The notes beneath the pieces are model-generated. The model had not been told where the DNA came from, made no database searches, and saw nothing but the letters and a program-made list of their open reading frames with translations. From contig JANSXX010000003.1 in assembly GCA_024742815.1 (NCBI GenBank), positions 1 through 64,000 on the forward strand: DNA of 64,000 bases, written 5' to 3'. Below are positions 25,839-34,364 of this stretch, piece by piece; position 1 is the first letter of the stretch; each line of letters opens with the position of its first letter. This stretch comes from HXMU1420-13 sp024742815. GTDB lineage: Bacteria > Bacteroidota > Rhodothermia > Balneolales > Balneolaceae. The position numbers and the translations under genes were made by a program.

Positions 25839-26360
25839 CTAGAAATCAAGGTTATAAAAATCTACAACTTGCTCAAAATCGTTGTAGTCCAGTCCTTTGC
25901 CTTTGAACATCTGTCCGGGAGGAATAGCAACAACTCTTATAATATCTCCATCAAATAAACTTTCGTTTAACTGATTATTGTCGGGTGTTTCGCCTTCTAG
26001 AATTAAGTCAAAATTATCAATGTCGAAAGCATAACGCAGAACAACTACATCGTTTTCAAAAGGGGTGGATAAGGGCAAAGAGTTCCATGAAGTAGATCCA
26101 TCAAACTGAATGTAGGCGATTACCAAACCTTCATCAACTGTACTAACATCAAGTACACCCCAAGAATACGATGCCACTGATACGAATTCATCTACCACAC
26201 CGAAGTCGTCGTCTGAATTGATCACAAAAGTTCCTGTGTAAATTTCAACTTCTCCATCGCGACCGTCTCGGCCTCGAGGTCCTTCGGGACCAATAGCTGC
26301 TATACATGATGAAAAAATGAATCCCAATATTAATAATCCAAGTGTAACTGTAGCTCTCAT
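25839..26360 (-). CDS. Lipoprotein with short collagen-like segment
   Basis: The start is ATG at 26360 because GGAGG lies five bases upstream; the longer frame from 26408 would disrupt the signal peptide. The 173-residue product has a lipoprotein signal (hydrophobic LLILGFIFSS, Cys19 in SSC). Residues about 25-37 form a collagen-like GPEGPRGRDGRDG stretch. The rest (about 40-173) is beta-rich with Asp/Asn-rich turns. Such collagen-repeat lipoproteins in Bacteroidota are usually surface-exposed; the function is unknown. It has its own terminator, so it is monocistronic. Confidence 0.82.
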   Translation of the reverse strand: MRATVTLGLLILGFIFSSCIAAIGPEGPRGRDGRDGEVEIYTGTFVINSDDDFGVVDEFVSVASYSWGVLDVSTVDEGLVIAYIQFDGSTSWNSLPLSTPFENDVVVLRYAFDIDNFDLILEGETPDNNQLNESLFDGDIIRVVAIPPGQMFKGKGLDYNDFEQVVDFYNLDF

Positions 26361-26557
26361 AGCTGCCTCCATATTGATTAATGCTTGGTTGAATCTACAT
26401 GCTAGCACTTCAACAGAATATCACATGTTGGGGTTAGGCAATCCATGCGATATAAATCAAAACGATTTAATCTTGAACTGAGTTAGCATGGAGGTTTAAG
26501 ACTATCATTATTTTCGCTAACTTAAACAAATAGCTGAATGCAAAACAGGATAGCATA

Positions 26558-27139
26558 TTGAGTAAAGTGTTGATGGACATATTGGGACTTTCTACAAGTC
26601 CAAGTAGTGGTGGGGCGTATGCACTTATATTAACAGAAGTTAACGGGATGCGAAGGTTGCCTATAATTATCGGGTCATTCGAAGCACAGGCTATTGCTCT
26701 AGAACTTGAAAATATAAAACCTCCACGTCCAATGACTCATGATTTACTCAAAAATATGATTCAAGGTTTTGATGCGAGAGTTCAAAATGTGTTGGTAAGT
26801 GATTTATCTGAGGGAACATTTTATTCAAAAATAATTGTAGAACGAGGTGATCAACTTTTTGAGGTTGATGCCCGCCCGAGTGATGCCATTGCACTTGCGG
26901 TTCGATTCGGTTGCGAAATTTATGTGAATGAAAGAATCCTGAAAGAAGCAGGAATTCGAACAGATCAAGAAGTAGAAGAACAAACTCAGAAAACCGAGCA
27001 GAAACAAGAAATGGATTCGGTAAACGATAATCTCTCGAAGCTAGAACAACTCGAAATAGATTTACACACAGCCATCGAGACCGAGAATTATGAAAAAGCT
27101 GCAAAAATCAGAGATCAAATCTCAAAAATGAAAGGATAA
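26558..27139 (+). CDS. Bifunctional nuclease-family protein (DUF151) with UVR motif
   Basis: A 193-residue protein with an N-terminal BFN/DUF151 domain (about 1-130; conserved RRLPIIIGSFEAQAIAL and ARPSDAIALAVRFGC motifs). A C-terminal UVR motif (about 160-192, AIETENYEKAAKIRDQI), as in UvrB/UvrC, follows after a Lys/Glu-rich linker. BFN members are thought to have DNase/RNase activity in plants; in bacteria the role is unproven. TTG at 26558 is chosen as start because AGGA precedes it by seven bases. It is followed three bases later by bshC. Confidence 0.85.
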   Translation: MSKVLMDILGLSTSPSSGGAYALILTEVNGMRRLPIIIGSFEAQAIALELENIKPPRPMTHDLLKNMIQGFDARVQNVLVSDLSEGTFYSKIIVERGDQLFEVDARPSDAIALAVRFGCEIYVNERILKEAGIRTDQEVEEQTQKTEQKQEMDSVNDNLSKLEQLEIDLHTAIETENYEKAAKIRDQISKMKG

Positions 27140-27142
27140 TTA

Positions 27143-28750
27143 GTGGAAAAAAGTCAGTGTTCATTTAGTCAATTACCTTTTTCATCGCTCTTCTCAACTT
27201 ATATTCACGATTATCCCAAAGTACAGTCCTATTTTTCTGCAAATCCTTTCAGCAACGAAGAGGTAGAGGATCGAATTACTCGCATTCCAAAGTATGATAA
27301 CAGGAACGAAGTTGTAAATGCCTTGGCCGATTATCACGCACAATTGGGTGTGGCAGATGAACAACGTACAATCCTTGAAAAATTTGCGGATGATGAGTGC
27401 CTCGCGATAGTTACCGGGCAGCAACTGGGTGTAGCAGGTGGGCCTCTTTACACTATTTTCAAGACCATCACTACCATTATTTTGGCAAAGGAATGGGAGC
27501 AGAAACTCCGAAAACCGGTTGTTCCTGTTTTTTGGTTAGCTGATGAAGACCACGATTTTGAAGAAATTGCTCAGCTTGGCATCCCCGGAAATGAAGAACT
27601 TGTTCAACTTAAACTTTCTCAAGACGGGAAGGACTTACCTGTTTCCGAAGTTCAGATTGATGAATCGATAACAGAATTGTTTTCAAAACTTCGGGATGAA
27701 TTCCCTGACACTGATTTTAGTGAAGAACTCTTTGATCGCCTACAAAAATTTTACTCGATTGGAAATACGCATGCACAGGCATTTGCTCAACTAATTAGCT
27801 CTTTATTTTCAAGCTATGGATTGATGATTGCCGGCAGTAACCACAAGAAGTTAAAATCGTTGGTTTCGGGAGTTTTTAAACAATCGGTAACCAAGGTAGA
27901 AGAGATACAGGAATCCCTTGAATCTCAAAGTACTTTATTGGAGCAGCAATACCATCGTCAGGTAGTTATTGGGTCTACAAATCTCTTTTATTTTGATGAA
28001 CAAGGTCGAAGTAAAATAGACAGGGAAGGTGAAGATTGGATTATTGGCGATCAAAAGTTCACTGCAGAAGAACTACAAAGTAAGATCGATTCAGAACCTG
28101 AGCGATTTTCCCCAAATGTGTTTCTACGCCCAATTATTCAAGATGCGCTTCTGCCAACCATTGGCTATGTGGCCGGACCTGGTGAGATTGCATATTATGC
28201 ACAGATGAAATCCTATTACAAACAATTTGATATGGAAATTCCGGTAATATTTCCAAGAATCAGTGCAACGTTGTTGGAATCAGGAATAGATCGCATCATG
28301 CAAAAACTTCCATTCGAAATGTGTAGTTATAATCAACGCATCGAAGATTTAGAATCAAGATACATTGAGTTAAACAGCCCGGCAGATTTAGATACACTAT
28401 TCAACACCTGGATTATAGATATTCAGAATTCTTCTGAAAAACCTATCGAAAGAATTTCCTCCATCGACCCAACCTTAAAAGGGATGGCCGGCAAAACGGT
28501 AAGTGGTTTCGAAAATGAGTTAAACAAGCTAAAGGGCAGAGTTTTCCGATCCCTTAAGCAACAAGAAGAAACTCAACTAAAACGCATTCGAAAAATTAAA
28601 GTCCAACTTTTTCCGGATGGGTTGCAAGAAAGAGCGGTGAATCCAACGTATTTTATGAATAAATACGGGTTGGATATTTGGGATCAATTAATTGAAGATT
28701 TCTCTTCCCAAGAACTTGACTTATCTACGCATCACATCATAAAACTTTGA
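27143..28750 (+). CDS. bshC: Bacillithiol biosynthesis cysteine-adding enzyme BshC
   Basis: A 535-residue putative cysteine ligase that adds Cys to GlcN-malate, the last step in bacillithiol synthesis. The family shows through the QLGVAGGPLYTIFKT segment near residue 95, the WLADEDHDFEEI motif near 130, PNVFLRPI...LLPTIGYVAGPGEIAYYAQ near 325-355 and the C-terminal coiled coil. The GTG start at 27143 lies three bases after the preceding stop. BshA and BshB are not in the window. Balneolota and Bacteroidota commonly use bacillithiol, which fits the taxonomic picture. Confidence 0.92.
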   Translation: MEKSQCSFSQLPFSSLFSTYIHDYPKVQSYFSANPFSNEEVEDRITRIPKYDNRNEVVNALADYHAQLGVADEQRTILEKFADDECLAIVTGQQLGVAGGPLYTIFKTITTIILAKEWEQKLRKPVVPVFWLADEDHDFEEIAQLGIPGNEELVQLKLSQDGKDLPVSEVQIDESITELFSKLRDEFPDTDFSEELFDRLQKFYSIGNTHAQAFAQLISSLFSSYGLMIAGSNHKKLKSLVSGVFKQSVTKVEEIQESLESQSTLLEQQYHRQVVIGSTNLFYFDEQGRSKIDREGEDWIIGDQKFTAEELQSKIDSEPERFSPNVFLRPIIQDALLPTIGYVAGPGEIAYYAQMKSYYKQFDMEIPVIFPRISATLLESGIDRIMQKLPFEMCSYNQRIEDLESRYIELNSPADLDTLFNTWIIDIQNSSEKPIERISSIDPTLKGMAGKTVSGFENELNKLKGRVFRSLKQQEETQLKRIRKIKVQLFPDGLQERAVNPTYFMNKYGLDIWDQLIEDFSSQELDLSTHHIIKL

Positions 28751-28759
28751 ACAGCATAG

Positions 28760-29323
28760 ATGCTCGATAAAACCACATTACGAGCTCAGATAAAACAACA
28801 ACGGTCAGCAATTACTTTGCACGATTGGGAAAAGTGGTCAGCTAATATTCAAAAACGATTATTTACTTATCCCGCATTTTTGAAAGCGAAAAGCATTCAT
28901 TGCTATGTTTCGATGAATGACAGAAAAGAGGTGGATACACACGGTATTGTTGAATCATGTCTGAAGCTGAATAAATTGTTGTTTGTCCCGATAATGAAAA
29001 CGGAAGTTAATGAATTACAACACGTAAAGATTTCAACGAATGAGGAATTGAAACCTAATGAATGGGGTGTTCCTGAGCCGGAATATGGTGAACGTTTAGA
29101 TATGATTGATCCAGACTTGATTATAGTACCTCTGTTAGCTGCTGATAAAAGAGGCAACCGATTAGGATATGGAAAAGGCTATTATGATCGGTTTTTATCA
29201 CAAATAACATCACTAAAAGTTGGATTAGTTTTCGACCAGTTTATATTGGATGAAATTCCCACTGAGCCGCATGATATTCCTTTGGATGTTTTAATTACAG
29301 AAACCAGGATAATTAATGTGTAA
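28760..29323 (+). CDS. 5-formyltetrahydrofolate cyclo-ligase
   Basis: A 187-residue ATP-dependent enzyme that turns 5-formyl-THF into 5,10-methenyl-THF. Clear motifs are the substrate/ATP region RGNRLGYGKGYYDRFL (about residues 132-147) and an N-terminal KTTLRAQIKQQR basic start. It follows bshC by nine bases, suggesting co-transcription without an obvious functional link, although folate and thiol pools both serve one-carbon metabolism. Length and motifs are normal. Confidence 0.93.
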   Translation: MLDKTTLRAQIKQQRSAITLHDWEKWSANIQKRLFTYPAFLKAKSIHCYVSMNDRKEVDTHGIVESCLKLNKLLFVPIMKTEVNELQHVKISTNEELKPNEWGVPEPEYGERLDMIDPDLIIVPLLAADKRGNRLGYGKGYYDRFLSQITSLKVGLVFDQFILDEIPTEPHDIPLDVLITETRIINV

Positions 29324-29368
29324 CCTCACTATTTTTGGCTCGTAGCATCACCGAGGAGGATTTAATAA

Positions 29369-30181
29369 ATGACACAACGCACACGAACAAAAACATCATC
29401 AAAAACGGGCACCGCATCGCTCGAGTTCGACGATTTCGATTTGCATTCAACGATGCAAAATTTCTTGGAAGAAGATCAGCAAAAAGAAAGCGAAAAGGGC
29501 ATTTGGAATTTTGCAACCATCACAGGTATGGTAATGCTTTTTATGGGAATGACTTTTGTATTGCAATGGATAGGATTACCTGTTGGTACCGGATTCTCTG
29601 AATTTGCACAAGGCGCGATTTCTGCATTACCATTCATTGGAGGTGCACTGGTTACATTGGTTGGATTTGGATTTCTAGTGGGCGATCGACGCAGAGTTAA
29701 AGCCGCTGAGAAGAAATTAAAACGTGAGATGAAAGCACGAAAGCAACGTTCATCCAGCTCCAAAAACATGGACGATATTCATGGTTCATCAAGTAGATTT
29801 AGCCGAAAATCAAAAAAGAAAAGATCTACTGAAAGTGACGACGATATTTTCGGATCCTCGTTCAATACACTTCGAAATGATTTAGATTCCGATAGTTCTT
29901 CCTCAAGAAATTCTGCCTTTAGTTCCGAATTCGACAGCTTTAGTAGTTCCTCTTATGGTTTAAAACAATCCAAAAAGCTTATGAAATCGCGCTCTGATAA
30001 AAAATGGGCAGGTGTTTGCGGAGGTTTAGCAAAGTATTTCGGAATTTCCTCAACAGTAGTTCGCTTACTGTTTGTAATTGCTTTTTTTATGACTTCAGGA
30101 GCAAGTATTCCTATCTATATTGGCTTAGCATTGGCAATGCCGAAAGAGCCCGTTGAAATGATGGACGATTTCGACTTCTAA
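29369..30181 (+). CDS. PspC-domain membrane protein with Ser/Lys-rich linker
   Basis: A 270-residue protein starting after a strong ribosome site (GGAGGA, eight bases before ATG). Residues about 45-110 have two membrane helices. A low-complexity Ser/Lys/Arg/Asp linker (about 115-205) follows, then a PspC domain (about 210-262; KKWAGVCGGLAKYFGIS and a membrane helix). PspC domains sense or respond to inner-membrane stress in proteobacteria, but here no pspA or pspB neighbour exists. The linker is likely disordered. tmk follows 13 bases downstream. Confidence 0.85.
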   Translation: MTQRTRTKTSSKTGTASLEFDDFDLHSTMQNFLEEDQQKESEKGIWNFATITGMVMLFMGMTFVLQWIGLPVGTGFSEFAQGAISALPFIGGALVTLVGFGFLVGDRRRVKAAEKKLKREMKARKQRSSSSKNMDDIHGSSSRFSRKSKKKRSTESDDDIFGSSFNTLRNDLDSDSSSSRNSAFSSEFDSFSSSSYGLKQSKKLMKSRSDKKWAGVCGGLAKYFGISSTVVRLLFVIAFFMTSGASIPIYIGLALAMPKEPVEMMDDFDF

Positions 30182-30194
30182 ATACTGATCAATT

Positions 30195-30794
30195 ATGCTG
30201 ATAAGTTTTGAGGGGATTGATGGCTGCGGTAAATCAACACAAATTGAACTACTTAAAGAGCACTTAATTCAATCTGGAAAAAAAGTAGAAGTATTTCGTG
30301 AGCCCGGCGGATCTGCCATTTCAGAACAAATACGGGCAATCCTTTTAAATACTGACGATGACATCCATCCGGTTGCCGAATTACTTTTGTTTTCGGCAGC
30401 TCGAGCTCAGCTAATCGCGGAGAAAGTAGAGCCTGCTTTAGCGGATGGATATATAGTAATATTAGATCGATTTTATGATTCTACAACTGCTTATCAAGGT
30501 TTTGGTAGGGATAGTATTGAATTAGATTCCATCGCTGCGATAAATGCCATCGCCTCGCTCGGAAAAATTCCAGATCTCACTTTTTATTTGAAAATCAGTT
30601 GGGAGGAATCCAAAAAAAGAACGGCTCATTTGCAAGAAGACAGAATGGAAAAAGCCGGACAAGAATTTTTCGAAAAAGTGATTGAAGGATATAATCATTT
30701 AGCAAAAAGAGAAGAGCGATTCGTTGAAATTGATGCTTCGCAATCGATTAATTCCATTCATGAAACAATTTTAATGAAAATAGCAGCACTGTAA
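30195..30794 (+). CDS. tmk: Thymidylate kinase
   Basis: A 199-residue P-loop kinase that phosphorylates dTMP to dTDP. The N-terminal P-loop is GIDGCGKST (residues 6-14); the DRF(Y) motif (LDRFYDST, about 92-99) and the REPGG substrate motif are intact. The LID region contains ERMEKAG-like residues. The gene sits just after the PspC gene. Its stop is followed by a 6-bp hairpin (GCAGCA/TGCTGC) without a T-tract, and about 210 bases separate it from the next gene. Confidence 0.95.
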   Translation: MLISFEGIDGCGKSTQIELLKEHLIQSGKKVEVFREPGGSAISEQIRAILLNTDDDIHPVAELLLFSAARAQLIAEKVEPALADGYIVILDRFYDSTTAYQGFGRDSIELDSIAAINAIASLGKIPDLTFYLKISWEESKKRTAHLQEDRMEKAGQEFFEKVIEGYNHLAKREERFVEIDASQSINSIHETILMKIAAL

Positions 30795-31006
30795 TTGCTG
30801 CCAAAATCGATATTATTGATAGGCTTACATTAATTTTAATTGTATGATTTCATTCAAAGTTGGCGCAGAATATTTGTTGTATAGATAATTGAGGCTTAAT
30901 CATATTATCCGTATTTTTAGAACAATATGGATGAATCCTACCTTTTTCATCGAAATCTGGTTCATCGTAGAAAAACCCAACGATTAATATATCCAAGATA
31001 TCTATT

Positions 31007-31471
31007 ATGGCGCACGAAAGAATCGAAATTGATTTGCCACTAGCTAAAGTTTATGAATTACTAAGCAATCCTGTTGATTTCCCTAAATTCATGGATAGAG
31101 TAGACGCAGTTGAGAGAATTAATTCTCAAACCTTCGAATACCACACAAAAATTGGCAACGAAGATTTCGTTTGGACTACAAATTTAATTGACAACCTTCG
31201 AAATACTCGTTTCGCTTGGATTACTATCAATGGTAACCTTAACCAAACAGGTACCATTCGTTTTACTCCTCTTGATAACGGTACTCGTACTCGCGTTGAG
31301 TTTTCTTTAGACTATCGTACATTTTTTGGAGACCCAACTGAAGATTTGGCAACTTTTATCGAAGAGTCTCCAGCTCAGTTAGTTAAGGATCTTCAAAAGT
31401 TTAAAGAATTAGCAGAGTCTGATACTTTTAAAGAAACTCAGCTTGAGCCGAAAGAGGAAGTAACTGCTTAA
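31007..31471 (+). CDS. SRPBCC/START-like protein, probably highly expressed
   Basis: A 154-residue single SRPBCC (Bet v1/START) fold protein: beta strand start ERIEIDLPLAKVYELLSNPVDFPKFM, central strands with FEYHTKIG and the GTRTRVEFSLDY segment. Members bind hydrophobic ligands or act as cyclases; ligand unknown. Codon choice is unlike the neighbours: CGT, ACT, GGT, TCT and GCT dominate in the middle of the gene, the pattern of strongly translated genes. It has an intergenic leader of about 210 bp and its own terminator, so it is probably a separate transcription unit. Confidence 0.82.
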   Translation: MAHERIEIDLPLAKVYELLSNPVDFPKFMDRVDAVERINSQTFEYHTKIGNEDFVWTTNLIDNLRNTRFAWITINGNLNQTGTIRFTPLDNGTRTRVEFSLDYRTFFGDPTEDLATFIEESPAQLVKDLQKFKELAESDTFKETQLEPKEEVTA

Positions 31472-31495
31472 AACAAGCTTTTAATTACTATTTTT

Positions 31496-31526
31496 AATGC
31501 GCATTTATCCAATGCGCATTTTTTTT
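31496..31526 (+). terminator. Rho-independent terminator after the SRPBCC gene
   Basis: AATGCGCAT pairs perfectly with ATGCGCATT around a seven-base loop (TTATCCA), followed by a run of eight T. It lies 24 bases after the SRPBCC stop and 20 bases before the aroE start. Confidence 0.92.
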
Positions 31527-31545
31527 GTCGATAAGTTTCCAAATC

Positions 31546-32397
31546 ATGAAGTTTACTGAGTTTTTACAGTCCAAAGCCTCCAAAGAGCCACATTATTTGC
31601 TGATTGGCAATCCGGTTAGTCACAGTGTATCGCCGCTAATGCACAATACGGCGTTAAACTATTATCAAATTGACGCAACCTATCATAGCATACAACTAGA
31701 ATTACAAGAATTAAGCTCGTTAGTTTCTCATTTTAACAATCCGGCTTTTCATGGTGCTAATATTACAATTCCCTATAAAATGGAAATGTTGGCTATTGTT
31801 GATGAATTAACTCCTACAGCAAGCGCCATAGGTGCAGTGAATACGATCATCAAAAAAGATGATAATTTAATCGGGCATAATACTGATGCTTATGGATTTA
31901 TACAGCCATTGTTAGAACTCGATACTGAGGAAATTGATACAGATCGAGCTATCATTTTTGGGACCGGCGGTGCAACAAAAGCAATAGTATATGCGCTGAA
32001 TGATTTTGGTTTTGAAGAAGTTTATCTGGTATCAAGGGAGCCAAATAGGTTTAATCAGCGATCAGCATTTTATTGTTCGTATGATAATTGGTTCGATTAT
32101 GCAGATGAAGCTTCTTTGATTATAAATGCAACCCCATTGGGTATGTATCCTAATGTTGAAACTTCTCCGGTTCAGGATAATGACATAGATCTTTTAAGCG
32201 GTAAAATTTGTTACGACATTGTGTACAATCCTGTGGAAACAAAGTTTATCAGACAGGCTAAACAAGCACAAGGAATTACGATTGGCGGTCTTGATATGTT
32301 GATACATCAAGGAGCTGAATCATTCCTAAAGTGGACGGGAAAACACTTTCCTGTTGGATTGATTAAAATGAAATTGGATGAGCACTTTTCCATTTGA
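31546..32397 (+). CDS. aroE: Shikimate 5-dehydrogenase
   Basis: A 283-residue NADP-dependent enzyme that reduces 3-dehydroshikimate to shikimate in aromatic amino acid and chorismate synthesis. It has the substrate motif SHSVSPLMHN, the catalytic Lys region ANITIPYKME, the GHNTDAYG motif and the GTGGATKAI glycine-rich loop. The ATG at 31546 is preferred over TTG at 31525, which falls inside the upstream terminator's downstream edge. It overlaps the next gene by 20 bp. Its product feeds the trp operon 15 kb away. Confidence 0.94.
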   Translation: MKFTEFLQSKASKEPHYLLIGNPVSHSVSPLMHNTALNYYQIDATYHSIQLELQELSSLVSHFNNPAFHGANITIPYKMEMLAIVDELTPTASAIGAVNTIIKKDDNLIGHNTDAYGFIQPLLELDTEEIDTDRAIIFGTGGATKAIVYALNDFGFEEVYLVSREPNRFNQRSAFYCSYDNWFDYADEASLIINATPLGMYPNVETSPVQDNDIDLLSGKICYDIVYNPVETKFIRQAKQAQGITIGGLDMLIHQGAESFLKWTGKHFPVGLIKMKLDEHFSI

Positions 32398-33136
32398 ATT
32401 TATTAGACCTTCACAGCTGAATAATGCACGCATTATGTCGTGGTTTAGCTATAAAAATCCGGACTTCCATTCCGAAGGAGCTCATATAGAAGGTCTGAAT
32501 GTTGGTTTCAGTTCTAATGAAGATCAACACGTTGTGTTAAGCCATATCCATTCACTTTGCAAATCGATTGGAATTCGTCACAGAGATCTTGCTCTCGCTA
32601 ATCAAATTCATAGTAGTAATGTACTTGTAGTTGAACGTGGTGGTGTATATCCAAATGTTGATGCTTTTGTATCCAAAACACCCGGAGTAGCTTTAGGTAT
32701 TCAGGTTGCTGATTGTGGAGCCTTGTTGTTGGGAGATTTCAAAAATAAAGTGATTGCTGCTGTCCATTCTGGATGGCGCGGCGCTGTGGGAGAGATAGTA
32801 CCACTCACAATTAATAAAATGATTGAGATTGGCGCTGAAATACACGAAATAAACGCTTATCTAAGTCCTTGCCTTGGGGTTCATAATTTTGAAGTAGGGG
32901 AAGAAGTTTCATCAAAATTTCCCGGTCACCTTGTTAACAACGATGATTATGAAAAGCCTCATGTTGATATGGTAGGTTTGCTTAAAGAGCAATTAATCGA
33001 TGCCGGAGTTTTAACTAGCAATATAGAAACGGACGGGCGATGTACCATCGACGAAGATTCTCTTTTCTATTCATATCGGCGAGAAAAAGAACAAAGTGGA
33101 AGAATGCTTGCTATCATTAAATTGAATAAATTCTAG
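32378..33136 (+). CDS. YfiH/LACC1-family purine nucleoside phosphorylase/polyphenol oxidase
   Basis: A 252-residue YfiH/DUF152 protein. Family members of the FAMIN/LACC1 type act on purine nucleosides (phosphorylase and deaminase activities), and the zinc ligands are recognisable: His near HSSNVL, Cys in ADCGALL and His in HSGWRGAV. It begins inside the last 20 bp of aroE, so translation is coupled. In other bacteria a related protein is linked to cell-wall quality control. Substrate in this organism unproven. Confidence 0.88.
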   Translation: MSTFPFEFIRPSQLNNARIMSWFSYKNPDFHSEGAHIEGLNVGFSSNEDQHVVLSHIHSLCKSIGIRHRDLALANQIHSSNVLVVERGGVYPNVDAFVSKTPGVALGIQVADCGALLLGDFKNKVIAAVHSGWRGAVGEIVPLTINKMIEIGAEIHEINAYLSPCLGVHNFEVGEEVSSKFPGHLVNNDDYEKPHVDMVGLLKEQLIDAGVLTSNIETDGRCTIDEDSLFYSYRREKEQSGRMLAIIKLNKF

Positions 33137-33211
33137 CCATCCAGAAATTGAAATTATTTTGCAACACTTTGGGGTTAGTGTTCTTATACTCAACAAGATA
33201 AATAACGGCTT

Positions 33212-34360
33212 TTGAATAGAAAGAGAATCGCGATACTCGGATCCACAGGATCGATAGGAACACAGGCTTTAGAGATTGTTCGGCAACATCCTGACAAATT
33301 TCAAATAGTAGTGCTAACCGCAAATAGCAATGTGGAGTTGCTGCTTGAACAGATTTCAGAATTTAACCCGGAGTATGGCTTGATATGCGATGAAGAGAAG
33401 TATTCCATCCTAAAAAATAATGCCTCTTCGGCAACATCTACTTTATCAGGGAGTGAGCATCTTAAGGAATTAGCCTCATTACCAACTGTTGATATAGTTC
33501 TAAATAGCTTGGTTGGTTTTGCCGGTTTTGAGCCTACTATGGCTGCTTTGAAAGCAGGAAAAAAAGTAGCACTTGCCAACAAAGAATCGCTAGTTGTTGG
33601 TGGTAAATTGATAAACGAGCTACTTAAAGAAACCAACGCAGAATTAGTACCTGTAGATTCAGAACATTCCGCGATGCTTCAAAGCATTGTCGGTGAATCG
33701 GTGCACTCTATCGAAAAGATTGTGATAACAGCAAGTGGTGGACCATTTAGAGAGTATACATTAAAGCAGATGCAATCGATTACGGTTGATCAGGCGCTGA
33801 AACACCCGAATTGGGAAATGGGCGCAAAAATTACCATCGATTCATCGACTATGATGAACAAAGGACTCGAAATTATTGAGGCCCATTGGTTATTTAATCT
33901 TCCGGTGGAGATGATTGAACCCGTAATTCATCCGCAGAGCATCATTCATTCTATGGTAACTTTTACTGATGGAAGCAGTAAGGCACAATTAGGTCCGCCG
34001 GATATGAAAGTTCCTATTATTTACGCACTCACTTACCCGGACAGATTACCATTAGATACACCGCGAATGGATTGGACGAAAGCGCACGAATTGACTTTTT
34101 ATCCCGTTGATTATGCAAAGTTTCCATGCGTTAAATTAGCGATGGATGCCATAAACGATTCCGACATTGCTCCGGCAATATTAAATGCTGCAAATGAGAT
34201 CGCAGTACAGCGCTTTTTGGACAAAGAAATTGACTATATTTCGATCCCAAAAATCGTTGAAATAAGTTTAGAGAAATTATCAGATCAAACTGAGATAAGT
34301 CTCCAAAATCTAATCGAAATAGATAAAAAAACAAGGGATTTTGCATCCCGAATTAATTGA
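33212..34360 (+). CDS. dxr: 1-deoxy-D-xylulose 5-phosphate reductoisomerase
   Basis: A 382-residue NADPH-dependent enzyme of the methylerythritol-phosphate isoprenoid route. The NADPH loop GSTGSIGTQ (residues 9-17) and the metal/substrate motifs EHSAMLQ, ASGGPFRE and SSTMMNKGLEIIEAHWLF are intact. The start is TTG at 33212, preceded by a short non-coding stretch containing an AACACT/AGTGTT hairpin. It overlaps the open frame of rseP only at its last residues; the true rseP start follows four bases later. Confidence 0.95.
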   Translation: MNRKRIAILGSTGSIGTQALEIVRQHPDKFQIVVLTANSNVELLLEQISEFNPEYGLICDEEKYSILKNNASSATSTLSGSEHLKELASLPTVDIVLNSLVGFAGFEPTMAALKAGKKVALANKESLVVGGKLINELLKETNAELVPVDSEHSAMLQSIVGESVHSIEKIVITASGGPFREYTLKQMQSITVDQALKHPNWEMGAKITIDSSTMMNKGLEIIEAHWLFNLPVEMIEPVIHPQSIIHSMVTFTDGSSKAQLGPPDMKVPIIYALTYPDRLPLDTPRMDWTKAHELTFYPVDYAKFPCVKLAMDAINDSDIAPAILNAANEIAVQRFLDKEIDYISIPKIVEISLEKLSDQTEISLQNLIEIDKKTRDFASRIN

Positions 34361-34364
34361 TTAC

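Noticed and set aside
30780..30800. Terminator after tmk
   Set aside because: The GCAGCA/TGCTGC hairpin is short and is not followed by a T-tract.
30795..31006. tRNA or riboswitch in the SRPBCC leader
   Set aside because: No cloverleaf, T-loop GTTCGA, or known aptamer consensus was seen in this 212-bp A/T-rich leader.
33160..33181. Terminator or operator between yfiH and dxr
   Set aside because: AACACT/AGTGTT is only six base pairs with an eight-base loop and no T-run.
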